Assembly: GCF_029051645.1 (NCBI RefSeq)
Contig: NZ_JAACFS010000042.1
Coordinates: 1-62,082, forward strand
DNA length: 62,082 nt
Source of the DNA: Bradyrhizobium sp. CSA112
Lineage (GTDB): Bacteria; Pseudomonadota; Alphaproteobacteria; Rhizobiales; Xanthobacteraceae
Direction of reading: 5' to 3'
The notes under the pieces are model-generated. The model ran no database searches. It was given only the letters and a program-made list of their open reading frames with translations, and had not been told where the DNA came from. A program made the position numbers and the translations under genes. Shown here one piece after another: positions 51,791 to 60,527 of the stretch. Within the stretch, counting starts at the first letter, position 1. Every line of letters starts with the position of its first letter.

Positions 51791-51840
51791 GGGAGTGGCT
51801 ATCGCTCCCGCTACCATGCTAACCGGTCTCCTTAGCATGG
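51791..51840. other. Two consecutive perfect hairpins downstream of hypE
   Basis: GGGAG/CTCCC (51791-51809) is followed by a 9-bp perfect stem CCATGCTAA/TTAGCATGG (arms 51814-51822 and 51832-51840). There is no T run, so neither is a classical terminator. They lie in the 380-bp gap between hypE and the second hemN, which otherwise holds no gene. Possible RNA structure or protein-binding site. Confidence 0.45.
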
Positions 51841-51880
51841 ACATCGACGGAACGCAGATTTCGCGGCTAAAGCGGACCGA

Positions 51881-51894
51881 TTGATATGGCGCAA
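51881..51894 (+). promoter_or_regulatory. FixK box upstream of the second hemN
   Basis: TTGATATGGCGCAA fits TTG(A/C)-N6-(T/G)CAA exactly and lies about 65 bp before the hemN start. The control site is intact although the gene is broken. Confidence 0.65.
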
Positions 51895-51952
51895 AGACAC
51901 AGGGGAGCGCAGCGGTTAGGGTGATGCTGATATAAGCGTGGGATAGTAACCG

Positions 51953-53289
51953 TTGCAGGCCTCAATCCTGAAAAAGTATTGCGATGCCCGCCTGCCTTAG
52001 TACACCATCTATCCAACTGTACCGGAGTTCTCCCCGGCTGTCGGTGCACAGGATTGTGAGAAATGGCTGAGGCGCCTGCCGGCTGACGACTCCGTGTCGC
52101 TCTATCTCCACATTCCGTTCTGCCGGTCGATCTGTTGGTATTGCGGCTTCCCTACGGCCATCACTCGCCGGGTTGCGCCGATCCTCAATTATTTGTCGGT
52201 GCTGCGCGAGGAGATCCGGTTGGTCGCGGAGCAAGCGCCGCAAGCGCTGCCCGTGAGCGACGTGCACTTCGGCGGCGGAACGCCGACCGTCATCGAGCCA
52301 GCGGAGTTCCTGGCCCTGATGGAACTCCTGCGCCGCCGCTTCGCGTTCAGGAAAACGGCTGCGATCGCCGTCGAGATCGACCCGCGCACGTTCACGGTCG
52401 AGATGGCCGAAGCCTTAGGAGCAGCCGGCGTGAACCGCGCGAGCCTCGGCGTGCAGAGCTTCGATCCCATTGTTCAAAAAGCGATCAACCGGGTCCAGAG
52501 TAAGGCGCAGACGGCCGCTGCCGTCGAAAATCTGCGCCAGCACGGAATAAGCCGCATCAACTTCGACCTCATTTTCGGTCTCCCAAATCAGACGGTGCAG
52601 TCCTGCGTCGAGAGCGCGACGACGGCGGTGGCCATGCGCCCGGACCGGCTTGCGGTTTTCGGCTACGCGCACGTTCCTTCGTATATGAAACGTCAGCGCC
52701 TGATCGATGAGGCAGCGCTGCCGGGGACAACGCTGCCCGCGCCGAACAGGCCGCGGCCGTGGCCGATACGCTTGTCGCCGCCGGCTATCACCAAATCGGG
52801 CTCGACCATTTCGCCTTGCCGGACGATGAGCTCGCGCTGGCGCAGAAAGCCGGTCGCCTGCGGCGTAACTCCTTGGGTTACTCGGCCGACACCTGCAAAA
52901 CCCTGATCGGCTTCGGCAGGTCGGCCATCGGCCGTCTCGGCGACGGTTACGTCCAGAACGATGTTGCAACAGGCTCCTACAGCCGGCACATCAGAGCTGG
53001 CCGTCTGGCGACGTCAAATGGCTACCGTCTCACCGATGAAGACCGCGTCCGAGCCGCGATCATCGAGCGGCTGATGTGCGATCTGGAGGCCGACGTGCCG
53101 GCAATCTGTGCCGCCCACGGAGTTTATGCGATCCCTTTTCTCGAATCAGCTGAACGCTTGTCGATGCTCGCCGAGGACGGGGTAGTCGACATCGAAAAGG
53201 GTTTCATCCGCGTGAGGCAGGAGCACCGCTTTGTGATTCGCGCTGTTGCTGCCGCATTCGACGCTTATCTCAACCGTTCACCCTATTAG
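51953..53289 (+). pseudogene. hemN: Oxygen-independent coproporphyrinogen III oxidase (hemN copy 2), nonsense and frameshift
   Basis: HemN can be followed over about 445 codons. Translation probably began at a TTG (51953). A TAG at 51998-52000 replaces the Lys/Arg of the conserved Leu-Pro-(Lys/Arg)-Tyr-Thr block (one base from AAG). The radical-SAM motif Cys-Arg-Ser-Ile-Cys-Trp-Tyr-Cys is intact, as is His-Phe-Gly-Gly-Gly-Thr-Pro-Thr. A frameshift near 52729 separates it from the C-terminal third, which then reads cleanly to 53289. Read-through or restart at an internal codon cannot restore the protein because of the frameshift. Confidence 0.87.
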
Positions 53290-53568
53290 CACAACAAGCA
53301 GCGTGAGCGGATCCAAAAGCATCACCGCTCGTCGCTAACAGGACGGCGCCTCGACCATGTAGTGAAATGCTTCTGTGGAATCTGATCCAGACTGCCGTCG
53401 GCTGCGGCAACGATGGCGACGCCGCTCGGCGAGCGTCACGTTGGAGACCCCGGCACTGCCGTAAGCTTTGGGCACCGTAATCGCCCGGCAGGCCCAGCTT
53501 TGCAAGAAACGATCAACCGCGTAGAGCAGGTGGCGGGCTGGACTAGCCTGTAGCACTCTGGGATGTCA
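53290..53568. other. Short spacer without recognised gene
   Basis: A minus-strand frame of 73 codons (53335-53556) is the only sizeable one; its translation is not recognised and no ribosome-binding site stands out. Confidence 0.5.
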
Positions 53569-54090
53569 TCAAGGCTCGTCAGGCTTCGGTCCTGAGACCA
53601 GTGGCGCGCCCCCGACGGAAACCGGCCCTTGTGGTTTCGACGAGCGCACGAGTGTCTTGGCCGGCTCCGACACGGCATGGCCAGGCGTCAGACGAGGAAC
53701 ATGAGGAGGAGAAGCCGTGGGTGCGGGATTCTGCAATGAGTCGATTCGTAAAGTCAGCGCTGCGATTTGATCTGAGATTCGTGTTAAATCGGCCAGCTGG
53801 GCACTGATGCTGCGGTTGAGTTCGGCGAGCTCGTCGCTAGCCTTCTGTTGTCCCGACTGAATCTCCGACAGGGCCGCCCGGTCCTCCGGTGACAAGCTTG
53901 GCATTGTGGCGACTTCACGGGCGGCCGCCACCGTCTCGACAAATTGTCCGACGTTGGTCCAAAAATAGGCTCCTGCAGCGCACAGGCCAACGAGGACAAC
54001 CACGAGTAGTAAAAGCCACGAAACGCGTCTCGACGACGTGTGCAATACCGGCGGCAAGTCCGAACCGGCCGTTTGATCCATCATCTCCAT
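53569..54090 (-). CDS. Membrane-anchored coiled-coil protein of unknown function
   Basis: A 173-residue protein with a short polar N-terminus, one strong membrane span (about residues 24-46), a helical region rich in Glu, Gln and Ser (about 65-118) with heptad-like leucine/isoleucine spacing, and a Pro/Ser-rich tail that ends in Pro-Lys-Pro-Asp-Glu-Pro. It looks like a single-pass inner-membrane protein with a periplasmic coiled coil. I do not recognise the family. Neighbours are a dead hemN and an IS remnant, so context says little. Another ATG lies three codons in. Confidence 0.6.
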   Translation of the reverse strand: MEMMDQTAGSDLPPVLHTSSRRVSWLLLLVVVLVGLCAAGAYFWTNVGQFVETVAAAREVATMPSLSPEDRAALSEIQSGQQKASDELAELNRSISAQLADLTRISDQIAALTLRIDSLQNPAPTASPPHVPRLTPGHAVSEPAKTLVRSSKPQGPVSVGGAPLVSGPKPDEP

Positions 54091-54589
54091 CGTCCCTCGC
54101 TCGATGTCCGGGTCTGTGTTGGCTTTTCTCGTTGACGCGCTATCACACGATGGTCAAGAGCTGCAGCGAGCCGCGACCATCGACAAATCGTTATCCGCAA
54201 CGTTGCCCTCATCGCTTGGTCATCCAGTCCTATGATCGGTTCGATGTGACACTTTTTGCGCATGGCCGGCTCCTACATCATAGCGCCACCGCAAAGCAAT
54301 AGTTCTCGTCTTCATCGGCCATGGCGCAGCATTTCCTCGCATTCAGAAAAAGCCTGCGAACAATCTTCCATTTGCCGGCACCGAATGCGAGCCAGTCGTT
54401 ATTTCCTGAATTATCTTTCAGGCTCGTATCGAGCTAGTCATCGCCACTTGCCGTGGCCCGCAAGTCCATCCCTTGACGAGACGCGCCACTTAGAGCTCTA
54501 CGAGCTGCCCGTGGCTCCACTCTTCACGCGCCGGAATAGTCGGCTCATGCCCAATTACTCTTCAAGCTATCCTGGCCTGCGCAGTCGAA

Positions 54590-54806
54590 TACGGAGCACA
54601 ACGCCAACTATGTCGAGCCCAATTGCACAGAAAAATCTTGGGGAAAACAAACCGTTCGGCGAGTCCGGCGGTCGGCATAAATCTGCAAGATCAATGACGT
54701 CGGTCCTCTCGCCTACGTCACCGACATCCTGAGGATGATGGTCAATGGTCACCCGAACGATGAACCCGGCCAACTTCTTCCCTGGGCCGATCCGGGCAAC
54801 CCCTAA
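54590..54806 (+). mobile_element. IS66-family transposase (TnpC) C-terminal remnant
   Basis: From 54687 the frame reads Lys-Ile-Asn-Asp-Val-Gly-Pro-Leu-Ala-Tyr-Val-Thr-Asp-Ile-Leu, then Val-Asn-Gly-His-Pro-Asn-Asp and Leu-Leu-Pro-Trp-Ala, ending at a TAA (54804-54806). This is the well-known C-terminus of IS66 TnpC. Just upstream, in another frame, Pro-Ile-Ala-Gln-Lys-Asn-Leu and Gly-Glu-Ser-Gly-Gly correspond to the preceding TnpC block. The rest of the element, TnpA and TnpB are gone. Confidence 0.75.
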
Positions 54807-55845
54807 AAGCCGTCGCTTGAGAACGACGCTAATGATGCAGATCAACAAATCGCGGTTTAACTGCGTTTCCGCCGAGAGATGGGCGCGTAAAGAGCTGAGC
54901 GGCTGCAGCGCTCACGAGTGACCGACGCCCGATTTCCACTGGACCGATGCCAGCGTCGCCAGAGTTCGTCTAGTCGCCGAGGGGCCTCACCCCGAGCAGC
55001 GAAACAGCCACGATCCGTGCATCGACAGGCAACGCCTTGCGACCCAGTCAACTACCAACGTTAGCAGTTGGAGGAGATGACGGACACATGGCAATCGGCG
55101 GTTAATAAAGGTCGCGCGGGTCACACGTCAAGGAACTGGGATGCAATATAGAACTGGCCGCTCCAACGGCCCTGATGGATGTGCCAACGCATCTGCGGCT
55201 ATCAAATCGGCTCCAACCGCAATCTCTCCTTTCTTATGCGAGCCCATGATGGACCTTCTGGCGCGATCGCCGAGCGCACAGGTTTCAACGGTCTCTCGGC
55301 TTCGGGCCTGTCAGTTGCCTCGTCTGTCGGCTACCGCGATGCCAGTGAAGCATCATGGAGCCAACGCGTCGTCGCTGGCGCGCGAGCCCTGCTTTCTGAT
55401 GACTGCTATCTTCTCGAAGGAGACGTCTTCTTCGATCAGAATGCTGCACGGCCGAAATCCTCATGCTTGTGGTGGAAGAGGCGGGTCGTTCGCAGTGTAT
55501 TGGTGGCGGCGCCGTCCGCCCGTCGCCACTATCTCGCCGAGCGAAGGCACCGAATAGAGCCGGCCGCTGTCGACACCGAGGCAGCGCAACAGAACTGCGT
55601 TGGAACAGTCGATTGGCTTGGCCGCGGTATGGCGTGCTCGACACGTGCGTCGCCGAAAGCCAATCGCGTGGCGGCCGGTGACGAGGTCGGGAAGGCTCAG
55701 CGGGTATCGCTGAGATAGACGGGCCGATTGCTGCCAAGCATCAGCCCCGGAGCCTTCAGACATTAGAAGGTTGGGGGTCAGCTCCGGGCCAATCAGGCCG
55801 GAGCGTAATCCATTCAAGACTAGCAATGCGGACGCGGAGTTCACT
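54807..55845. other. 1-kb stretch without recognised gene
   Basis: Open frames occur on both strands (for example 55179-55718 plus and 55461-55844 minus), but they overlap each other and none gives a family I know. The DNA probably derives from decayed mobile or accessory sequence next to the IS66 remnant. Confidence 0.5.
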
Positions 55846-57150
55846 ATGCATGGTTACTTTGTCGTGGCGACGGCTGCGGCACACGTTGTCAGCTTTCGAT
55901 CAACTACGAAGCACAGAGGGCTGGCTATCGCACTCTCCCTGGCAGCGAGCCTCGTCGGCAGTTCGGCGCTGGCACAGACTGCCAATGGGCCTAAGCCAAA
56001 ACGCGACATTCCAGATGAGGTTGCTAAAAGAAGAATTGAGATGGAGTCCGATTCGGTCACAAAATTCCGAAGCCGCCAGCTCAAACGAGCAACGCTTCTC
56101 GTCGGTAATTCGGCGCTAGCACAAACTGCCAGTTTGCCTTCCGCAAAGCGAGACAGTGCGGATGAAATTGCTAAAAACAGAACTCAAAAGGAGATCGACC
56201 CATTCGCAAAGTTCGAGAACCTCCGCGAAAAAGGTATGTGGCTCAATATCCCTGGTCCTGCCGATACGATAGATCACGATAAAGGCGGCGTTAGATCCGC
56301 GCTGGCAGAGGTCGGGATCGGCTACGTTGGCGGGACAGTAATCAGCCTCGTAGACAATCAACTGCCAAATGCAGCCAGTGCCACCACCGCCAATCAGCTA
56401 TATATGGGCCAGAATCCGACATTTAGTACCGTAAATTTCATGATTGTGACCTACGATCTCAGCCGCTTTGGAATTCCCGATGGTCAGATCGTCGTGGGAG
56501 CCGAGCAGCAGTACTGGACATGGAAACCCGGAGGGCCAGATAGAGTGGGTCTCAATACATTGGCCTATTACCAGACGTTTTTCGACAGGAAACTCGAACT
56601 CAAAATGGGTTACCTCAGAAATGTAAATGAGTTCGCAGGCACATTGGTCGGAGGGAACGCAGGAGCAAGCGTTTTGGCCCCCTCGTCGAATATTTTGTAT
56701 CAAGCTGGCATGAGCAACAATGCCGCGCCTACGCCAGCTCTCAACGTGAAGTACAATTTTGATGATCACCTATATGACAAGGTCTCAATCCAGCGCTCAA
56801 TCAGTCCAGACGGTCAGTATGCGCAGATCACCGAAAATCCCACCGGCTTAAGCTGGAGCACGGCCAACGCGGGCATTCTTTTGCTTGATGAAATTGGCTA
56901 CAAGAACAAAGCTGCTCCGGGCTTACCCGAGACCTGGTTGCGGGCGGGCGCCGGTTTCAATAACAGCACCTACAAGAACTTGCAGTATCCGCAGCAATCG
57001 AGAGCCGACGCGAACAGCGTCTACTACGTCGCAGCGGACAGGCAACTCTGGCAGTCTGATGTCCAGGGCTCGGCATATCGTGGTATCTATGGTGGTTTCT
57101 CTGTAATGTACTTGCCGTCGATCAGCCGATCCACAGCCGCTTCGCGCTGA
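55846..57150 (+). pseudogene. Truncated OprB-like carbohydrate porin with duplicated N-terminus
   Basis: A 434-residue outer-membrane protein of the carbohydrate-selective porin (OprB) type: signal peptide with Ala-Leu-Ala-Gln cleavage site, then beta-strand-rich sequence with many aromatic residues (for example Gln-Gln-Tyr-Trp-Thr-Trp). Two features are odd. The signal-proximal 40 residues are tandemly repeated (55951-56070 and 56098-56217, period 147 bp), giving two Ala-Leu-Ala-Gln sites. The C-terminus turns into an unrelated Ser/Arg-rich tail after Tyr-Gly-Gly-Phe-Ser-Val-Met-Tyr, so the last strands, needed for barrel closure, are missing. It is lower in GC than the cob genes. Probably non-functional. 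Confidence 0.7.
55951..56217 (+). repeat. Tandem duplication inside the porin N-terminus
   Basis: Two diverged copies of about 120 bp, 147 bp apart (49 codons, frame kept). Shared residues include Leu-Val-Gly-(Ser/Asn)-Ser-Ala-Leu-Ala-Gln-Thr-Ala, Lys-Arg-Asp, Asp-Glu-(Val/Ile)-Ala-Lys and Lys-Phe. Confidence 0.8.
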
Positions 57151-57186
57151 TCCTGATCGATAACGCCACGGAATTGCTCATTCACC

Positions 57187-57826
57187 GATCGTGCAATACG
57201 CTGCCCACGGCGCCGAAAAGATAAGACTCCGCTTAGTCCCAAGATGCGTCGCGAGGCGACGGGTGATTACTTCGAGCCGAAGCTGGCCGTAATGAGGCAT
57301 GTGGATGCAATCACGGAGGATGAAAGACGCTTCATTGCGATAGCGCATGCCTATCGTAATGAACTGTATCACGTCGGATTGCGCCACGTTGGGGAATGTC
57401 GCTCAAGACCGAACTGATGCAGCGGATCGGACGCATCGAAAAGCACTTCAATTACATCAGTCGTGATCTTGATGGGAGACACCGCCGGCTGCGACGCTGG
57501 AAAATCTCCAATTTGCATACGATCATAATTCCGCGCTTCGGAAGAAGAGTGGCGAGAACATTTGGATTCCATGGGACGCGCCGTTCATGCAGGGCCATAA
57601 AACGCGTCTCATGGCGACGTGGAAGCGACGGTACTCGACTGTGCCCATTGTTAAGTGGCGGCAGAAGGCGAATCTCATCGGAAAGGAGACGAATTGGCTG
57701 CGCGCAGCCGCGGCGCATGATGATCTCAACCGGCAGATGGATTATTTGGATGACGCTATCACCGAAGCGCTTTCTGAATTTGATGGCTGGGTGCAACAGC
57801 AGATCGACCGGGCGCGGGGCAAGTGA
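57187..57826 (+). pseudogene. Broken hypothetical gene in two frames
   Basis: Two well-formed protein segments lie in different frames. The first, readable to about 57416, has Thr-Pro-Leu-Ser-Pro-Lys-Met-Arg-Arg-Glu-Ala-Thr-Gly, then Ala-Ile-Thr-Glu-Asp-Glu-Arg-Arg-Phe and Tyr-Arg-Asn-Glu-Leu-Tyr-His-Val-Gly. The second, about 57560-57826, has Trp-Ile-Pro-Trp-Asp-Ala-Pro-Phe-Met and a helical acidic C-terminus ending at a TGA. The Arg-Asn-x-x-x-x-His pattern in the first part recalls HEPN-type domains. An internal deletion plus frameshift is likely. Family unknown. Confidence 0.5.
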
Positions 57827-58099
57827 GCTGTGCGATGAGCCGAAGTGGTAGTGGCACCTCAGGTCCTTCCCGCGGAGGCCCGGGTCAAGCGACGACAGCG
57901 CCACCTCAGGGCACCGGAATTCCATGACCGCACGACGGTGTTCCCTGAGGGGCGCTAGTCCTGCAGGGCCGGATCATCAGCGGCAGCAGCATGCGGCGAG
58001 TATGGCAGATCGGGCCATTGACCGAGGCCGGCTCGTTTCACCCGCCTTCCGAGCGCCAGCACCTGTGCGACTGACCGTCCCAAGCCAAACTGTTCGATA

Positions 58100-58180
58100 G
58101 ATACGTTTACGGATCATTTCCTATCCGAAAGATTCGTTTACGTTTCATCTTGACCGATCGAAATGATCTGTCTACGTATC
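58100..58180. promoter_or_regulatory. Operator-like repeats upstream of hipBA
   Basis: GATACGTTTACGGATCATTT (58100-58119) and AAATGATCTGTCTACGTATC (58161-58180) form an inverted repeat (17 of 20 positions), with a third related copy GATTCGTTTACGTTTCATC at 58131-58149 in direct orientation. GGAT-N8-ATCC, similar to HipB-type half-sites, is contained at 58111-58126. Such an array directly before a hipBA operon is the expected place for autorepression. Confidence 0.65.
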
Positions 58181-58211
58181 ACCCGCTGGCAAAATGATCC
58201 GGGAACATATC

Positions 58212-58526
58212 ATGACCTCCGCCCCAGACCCCTTGCTCAAGGATCTTGGCATGCACTTTAGAAAGGCGCGCATGGCCGCTGGCTTGTCCCAGGAGCAAAT
58301 CGCCATTCGGGCGAACATCAGCAGACCCCGCTATCGGGACATTGAAACCGGTGCCGCTGCCGCCCGTGCAACGACGCTCGTCAACGTCGCCCGCGCCCTT
58401 GGCATGGAAATGATGTTGATCCCGCAGGCGATGGTGCCCGCTATTCAGTCGATGCTGCAGCCCGCCGCCGACGATGATGATCGCCCCGCATTCACGTCAG
58501 ACGTTGAAGAGGAGGAAGGCGCATGA
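58212..58526 (+). CDS. hipB: HipB-like XRE-family antitoxin
   Basis: A 104-residue DNA-binding antitoxin. A helix-turn-helix (about residues 15-65) has Gly-Leu-Ser-Gln-Glu-Gln-Ile-Ala and Ser-Arg-Pro-Arg-Tyr-Arg-Asp-Ile-Glu-Thr-Gly; the C-terminal tail is acidic (Asp-Glu-Glu). An ATG six codons upstream (58194) is possible, but this one has GGGAA before it. It overlaps hipA by four bases. Confidence 0.9.
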   Translation: MTSAPDPLLKDLGMHFRKARMAAGLSQEQIAIRANISRPRYRDIETGAAAARATTLVNVARALGMEMMLIPQAMVPAIQSMLQPAADDDDRPAFTSDVEEEEGA

Positions 58527-59767
58527 GTCCGACCGTTCTCGCGGCAGAGCGCATCCAGTCGCTCGATATCTCGTTGAACGATCTTCCAGTCGGCACGCTC
58601 GTGCGGACGCCGGGCGACTACAATGCGTTCAACCTTTTGCCCGCTTACCGGAACTTAAACAACCCGCCAATCTTCAGCCTGTCGCTTCGCTCAGCGGACG
58701 GCAGCCTTCGCCGGGATCCCAAACCCATACGCGGCGCGCTGCCACCGTTCTTTGCCAACCTGCTGCCCGAAGAGAAGCTGCGCGAGGCGATGGAAAAGCA
58801 CCACGCGGCGTCAGTAAGACCAGGAAACGACTTCGATCTCTTGGCTGCGCTGGGGATCAACCTGCCAGGAGCGGTATGCGCTTTGCCGAGTGATGGTATC
58901 CCCATTCCAACTGGTCCAGAAGCGGAGGGCAATAAAAAGGCGCGATTTTCGCTTGCCGGTGTGCAGATGAAGCTTTCCGTCATGAAGAACACAGGAAAGG
59001 AAGGTGGGATCACACTCGCCGTAGACGGCGAGCAAGGGCAATATATCGCGAAATTTCCCTCGCTCACTCACATCGGGCTTTCGGAAAACGAATTCGCAGT
59101 TCTCGCCTTGGCGGAAGCGCTGGGGATGGAAGTGCCGGCACGCGAACTCGTCGACAAGAAGGAGTTCGCCGGCATTCCGGAAGAGTTCAACACCATGTCC
59201 ACGGGCAAGGTGCTGCTTGTCCGCCGCTTCGACCGCGGCGCGGACGGAGCGCGCGTCCATATGGAAGACTTCGCACAGGTCTTTGGCCGCTATCCGTCGG
59301 AGAAATACATTGGCGCAGCCTATCATAATATCGCAGCAGCGCTGAACAGCGGCGTCTCCTTTGATTCAGCCATCGAATTTGTTCGGCGCCTTGCACTCAC
59401 CGCGGTCACCGGGAACGGTGATATGCATCTCAAGAATTGGTCGCTGCTGTATCCCGGAGACGGACGGACACCAACGCTGTCGCCTGTCTACGACGTGCTT
59501 TCAACAGTTCCTTACATCCCAAAGGACGGTATGGCGCTGAGCCTTGCCGGCGAAAAGTCGTTCAAGGCGCTTACTCCAGAGCGCTGGCGCAACTTCGCAA
59601 ATCGAAGTCGTCTTCCGGAAGGGGCAGTGGTGACAGCCGTAGCCGAGACGGCGGCGACCGTGCGCGACAAGTGGTCGGTTCTTCCAGAACGCGATGTTGT
59701 GCCTGCCCAGGTCCTCAGCCGGATCGATGCCCATATCGAAGAAATGGCAAACGTTCTCGATCCGTAG
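58523..59767 (+). CDS. hipA: HipA-like serine/threonine kinase toxin
   Basis: A 414-residue toxin kinase. It has the HipA N-terminal domain with Pro-Pro-Phe-Phe-Ala-Asn-Leu-Leu-Pro-Glu, the nucleotide-binding Phe-Ser-Leu-Ala-Gly-Val-Gln-Met-Lys and Tyr-Ile-Ala-Lys-Phe, the catalytic loop Gly-Asn-Gly-Asp-Met-His-Leu-Lys-Asn and the metal-binding Tyr-Asp-Val-Leu-Ser-Thr. All key residues look intact, so the pair is probably active. The E. coli relative phosphorylates GltX; the target here is unknown. Confidence 0.93.
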   Translation: MSPTVLAAERIQSLDISLNDLPVGTLVRTPGDYNAFNLLPAYRNLNNPPIFSLSLRSADGSLRRDPKPIRGALPPFFANLLPEEKLREAMEKHHAASVRPGNDFDLLAALGINLPGAVCALPSDGIPIPTGPEAEGNKKARFSLAGVQMKLSVMKNTGKEGGITLAVDGEQGQYIAKFPSLTHIGLSENEFAVLALAEALGMEVPARELVDKKEFAGIPEEFNTMSTGKVLLVRRFDRGADGARVHMEDFAQVFGRYPSEKYIGAAYHNIAAALNSGVSFDSAIEFVRRLALTAVTGNGDMHLKNWSLLYPGDGRTPTLSPVYDVLSTVPYIPKDGMALSLAGEKSFKALTPERWRNFANRSRLPEGAVVTAVAETAATVRDKWSVLPERDVVPAQVLSRIDAHIEEMANVLDP

Positions 59768-59842
59768 ATCCCAACGACCAAGCAGGATCAGGGACGTGAA
59801 CCTATAAATCCGGAATGGTCCGCAGACTTCCGCTTTGATACG

Positions 59843-60060
59843 GATTGTGTTGAAAAACTCGAAAATCGCGGGGCTCCGAAAATCTCGCAAGTGTCGCGCA
59901 TTGGCAATTTCAGCCGCTGCAAGGCTTTGCAGAATCAATACGAGCGCCAGCGATCGTTTTTGGGTAATTGATGTGGTCCCTCATCTCACAGCGAGATAGA
60001 CGCACCAGCGGTCCTGAGAATTTTCAGTCATCAGCGAACAAGGACTTTTTCAACACAATC
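59843..60060. mobile_element. MITE-like inverted repeat pair
   Basis: GATTGTGTTGAAAAACTC (59843-59860) and GACTTTTTCAACACAATC (60043-60060) are inverted copies with one or two differences, 218 bp end to end. The flanks keep some similarity (GATACG on one side, ATACGTAT on the other). I see no transposase in between. This is either a short non-autonomous element or the ends of an IS that lost its interior. Confidence 0.6.
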
Positions 60061-60068
60061 ATACGTAT

Positions 60069-60086
60069 TCCGGGCTCCAGCCCGGA
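60069..60086. repeat. Short perfect palindrome
   Basis: TCCGGGCTCCAGCCCGGA, an 8-bp stem with a two-base loop, next to the right-hand inverted repeat; REP-like. Confidence 0.5.
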
Positions 60087-60255
60087 CATCGCGTGAGGTC
60101 TGGAAAAGGGCCAGGCTGACCGCCCGACGACCACAGTATCGAGCATGAGATGATGAACAGATGCGGGCTCCCCCAAATGCGCGTTTGCAAGCATTTCCGC
60201 AAACCTGCTGTATCAGTCCGTCCCGATCAATTGGCATCGCTCGGGCTACGGCTAA

Positions 60256-60269
60256 TTGATCCTGCGCAA
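60256..60269. promoter_or_regulatory. FixK box in a gene-poor region
   Basis: TTGATCCTGCGCAA fits TTG(A/C)-N6-(T/G)CAA exactly. A class II start would be near 60304 on the plus strand, in front of the 54-codon ORF at 60363. A few chance matches to this loose consensus are expected in 62 kb. Confidence 0.4.
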
Positions 60270-60362
60270 TAGGGGCGGAAATCGCTGAATTTCTGCACCA
60301 TTTGGCCGCCAGAGGACGGCCGAAGACCTTGCTCCCGCGCGAACCGAGATATTTTTTGTTCG

Positions 60363-60527
60363 ATGCCGTCTATTCATAATATTTCGGAACGCGATGTCTC
60401 TATTATTCGCGAGGCGACTGAGCACAACAGGACGCGCGTGTTGTGGATGTCGGCGGGGGCGTTAGAAGAATATTTCAACAAACGGACGAAGTCGCAAACG
60501 CAAGTGATTCAAGTGGACGATAGATGA
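60363..60527 (+). CDS. 54-residue ORF behind a FixK box
   Basis: Encodes 54 residues: polar, with a helical start (Ser-Glu-Arg-Asp-Val-Ser-Ile-Ile-Arg-Glu-Ala), a middle Val-Leu-Trp-Met-Ser-Ala-Gly-Ala-Leu-Glu-Glu-Tyr-Phe and a Lys/Gln-rich end. No ribosome-binding site is evident (AT-rich leader). Family unknown; may be a fragment. Confidence 0.3.
   Translation: MPSIHNISERDVSIIREATEHNRTRVLWMSAGALEEYFNKRTKSQTQVIQVDDR

Noticed and set aside
54256..54732. 158-codon plus-strand ORF as a real gene
   Set aside because: It crosses the IS66 remnant in the wrong frame for most of its length and resembles nothing else.
55141..55844. Overlapping ORFs of 127-179 codons on both strands
   Set aside because: They overlap each other in opposite orientation, have unlikely amino-acid composition and no recognisable motif.
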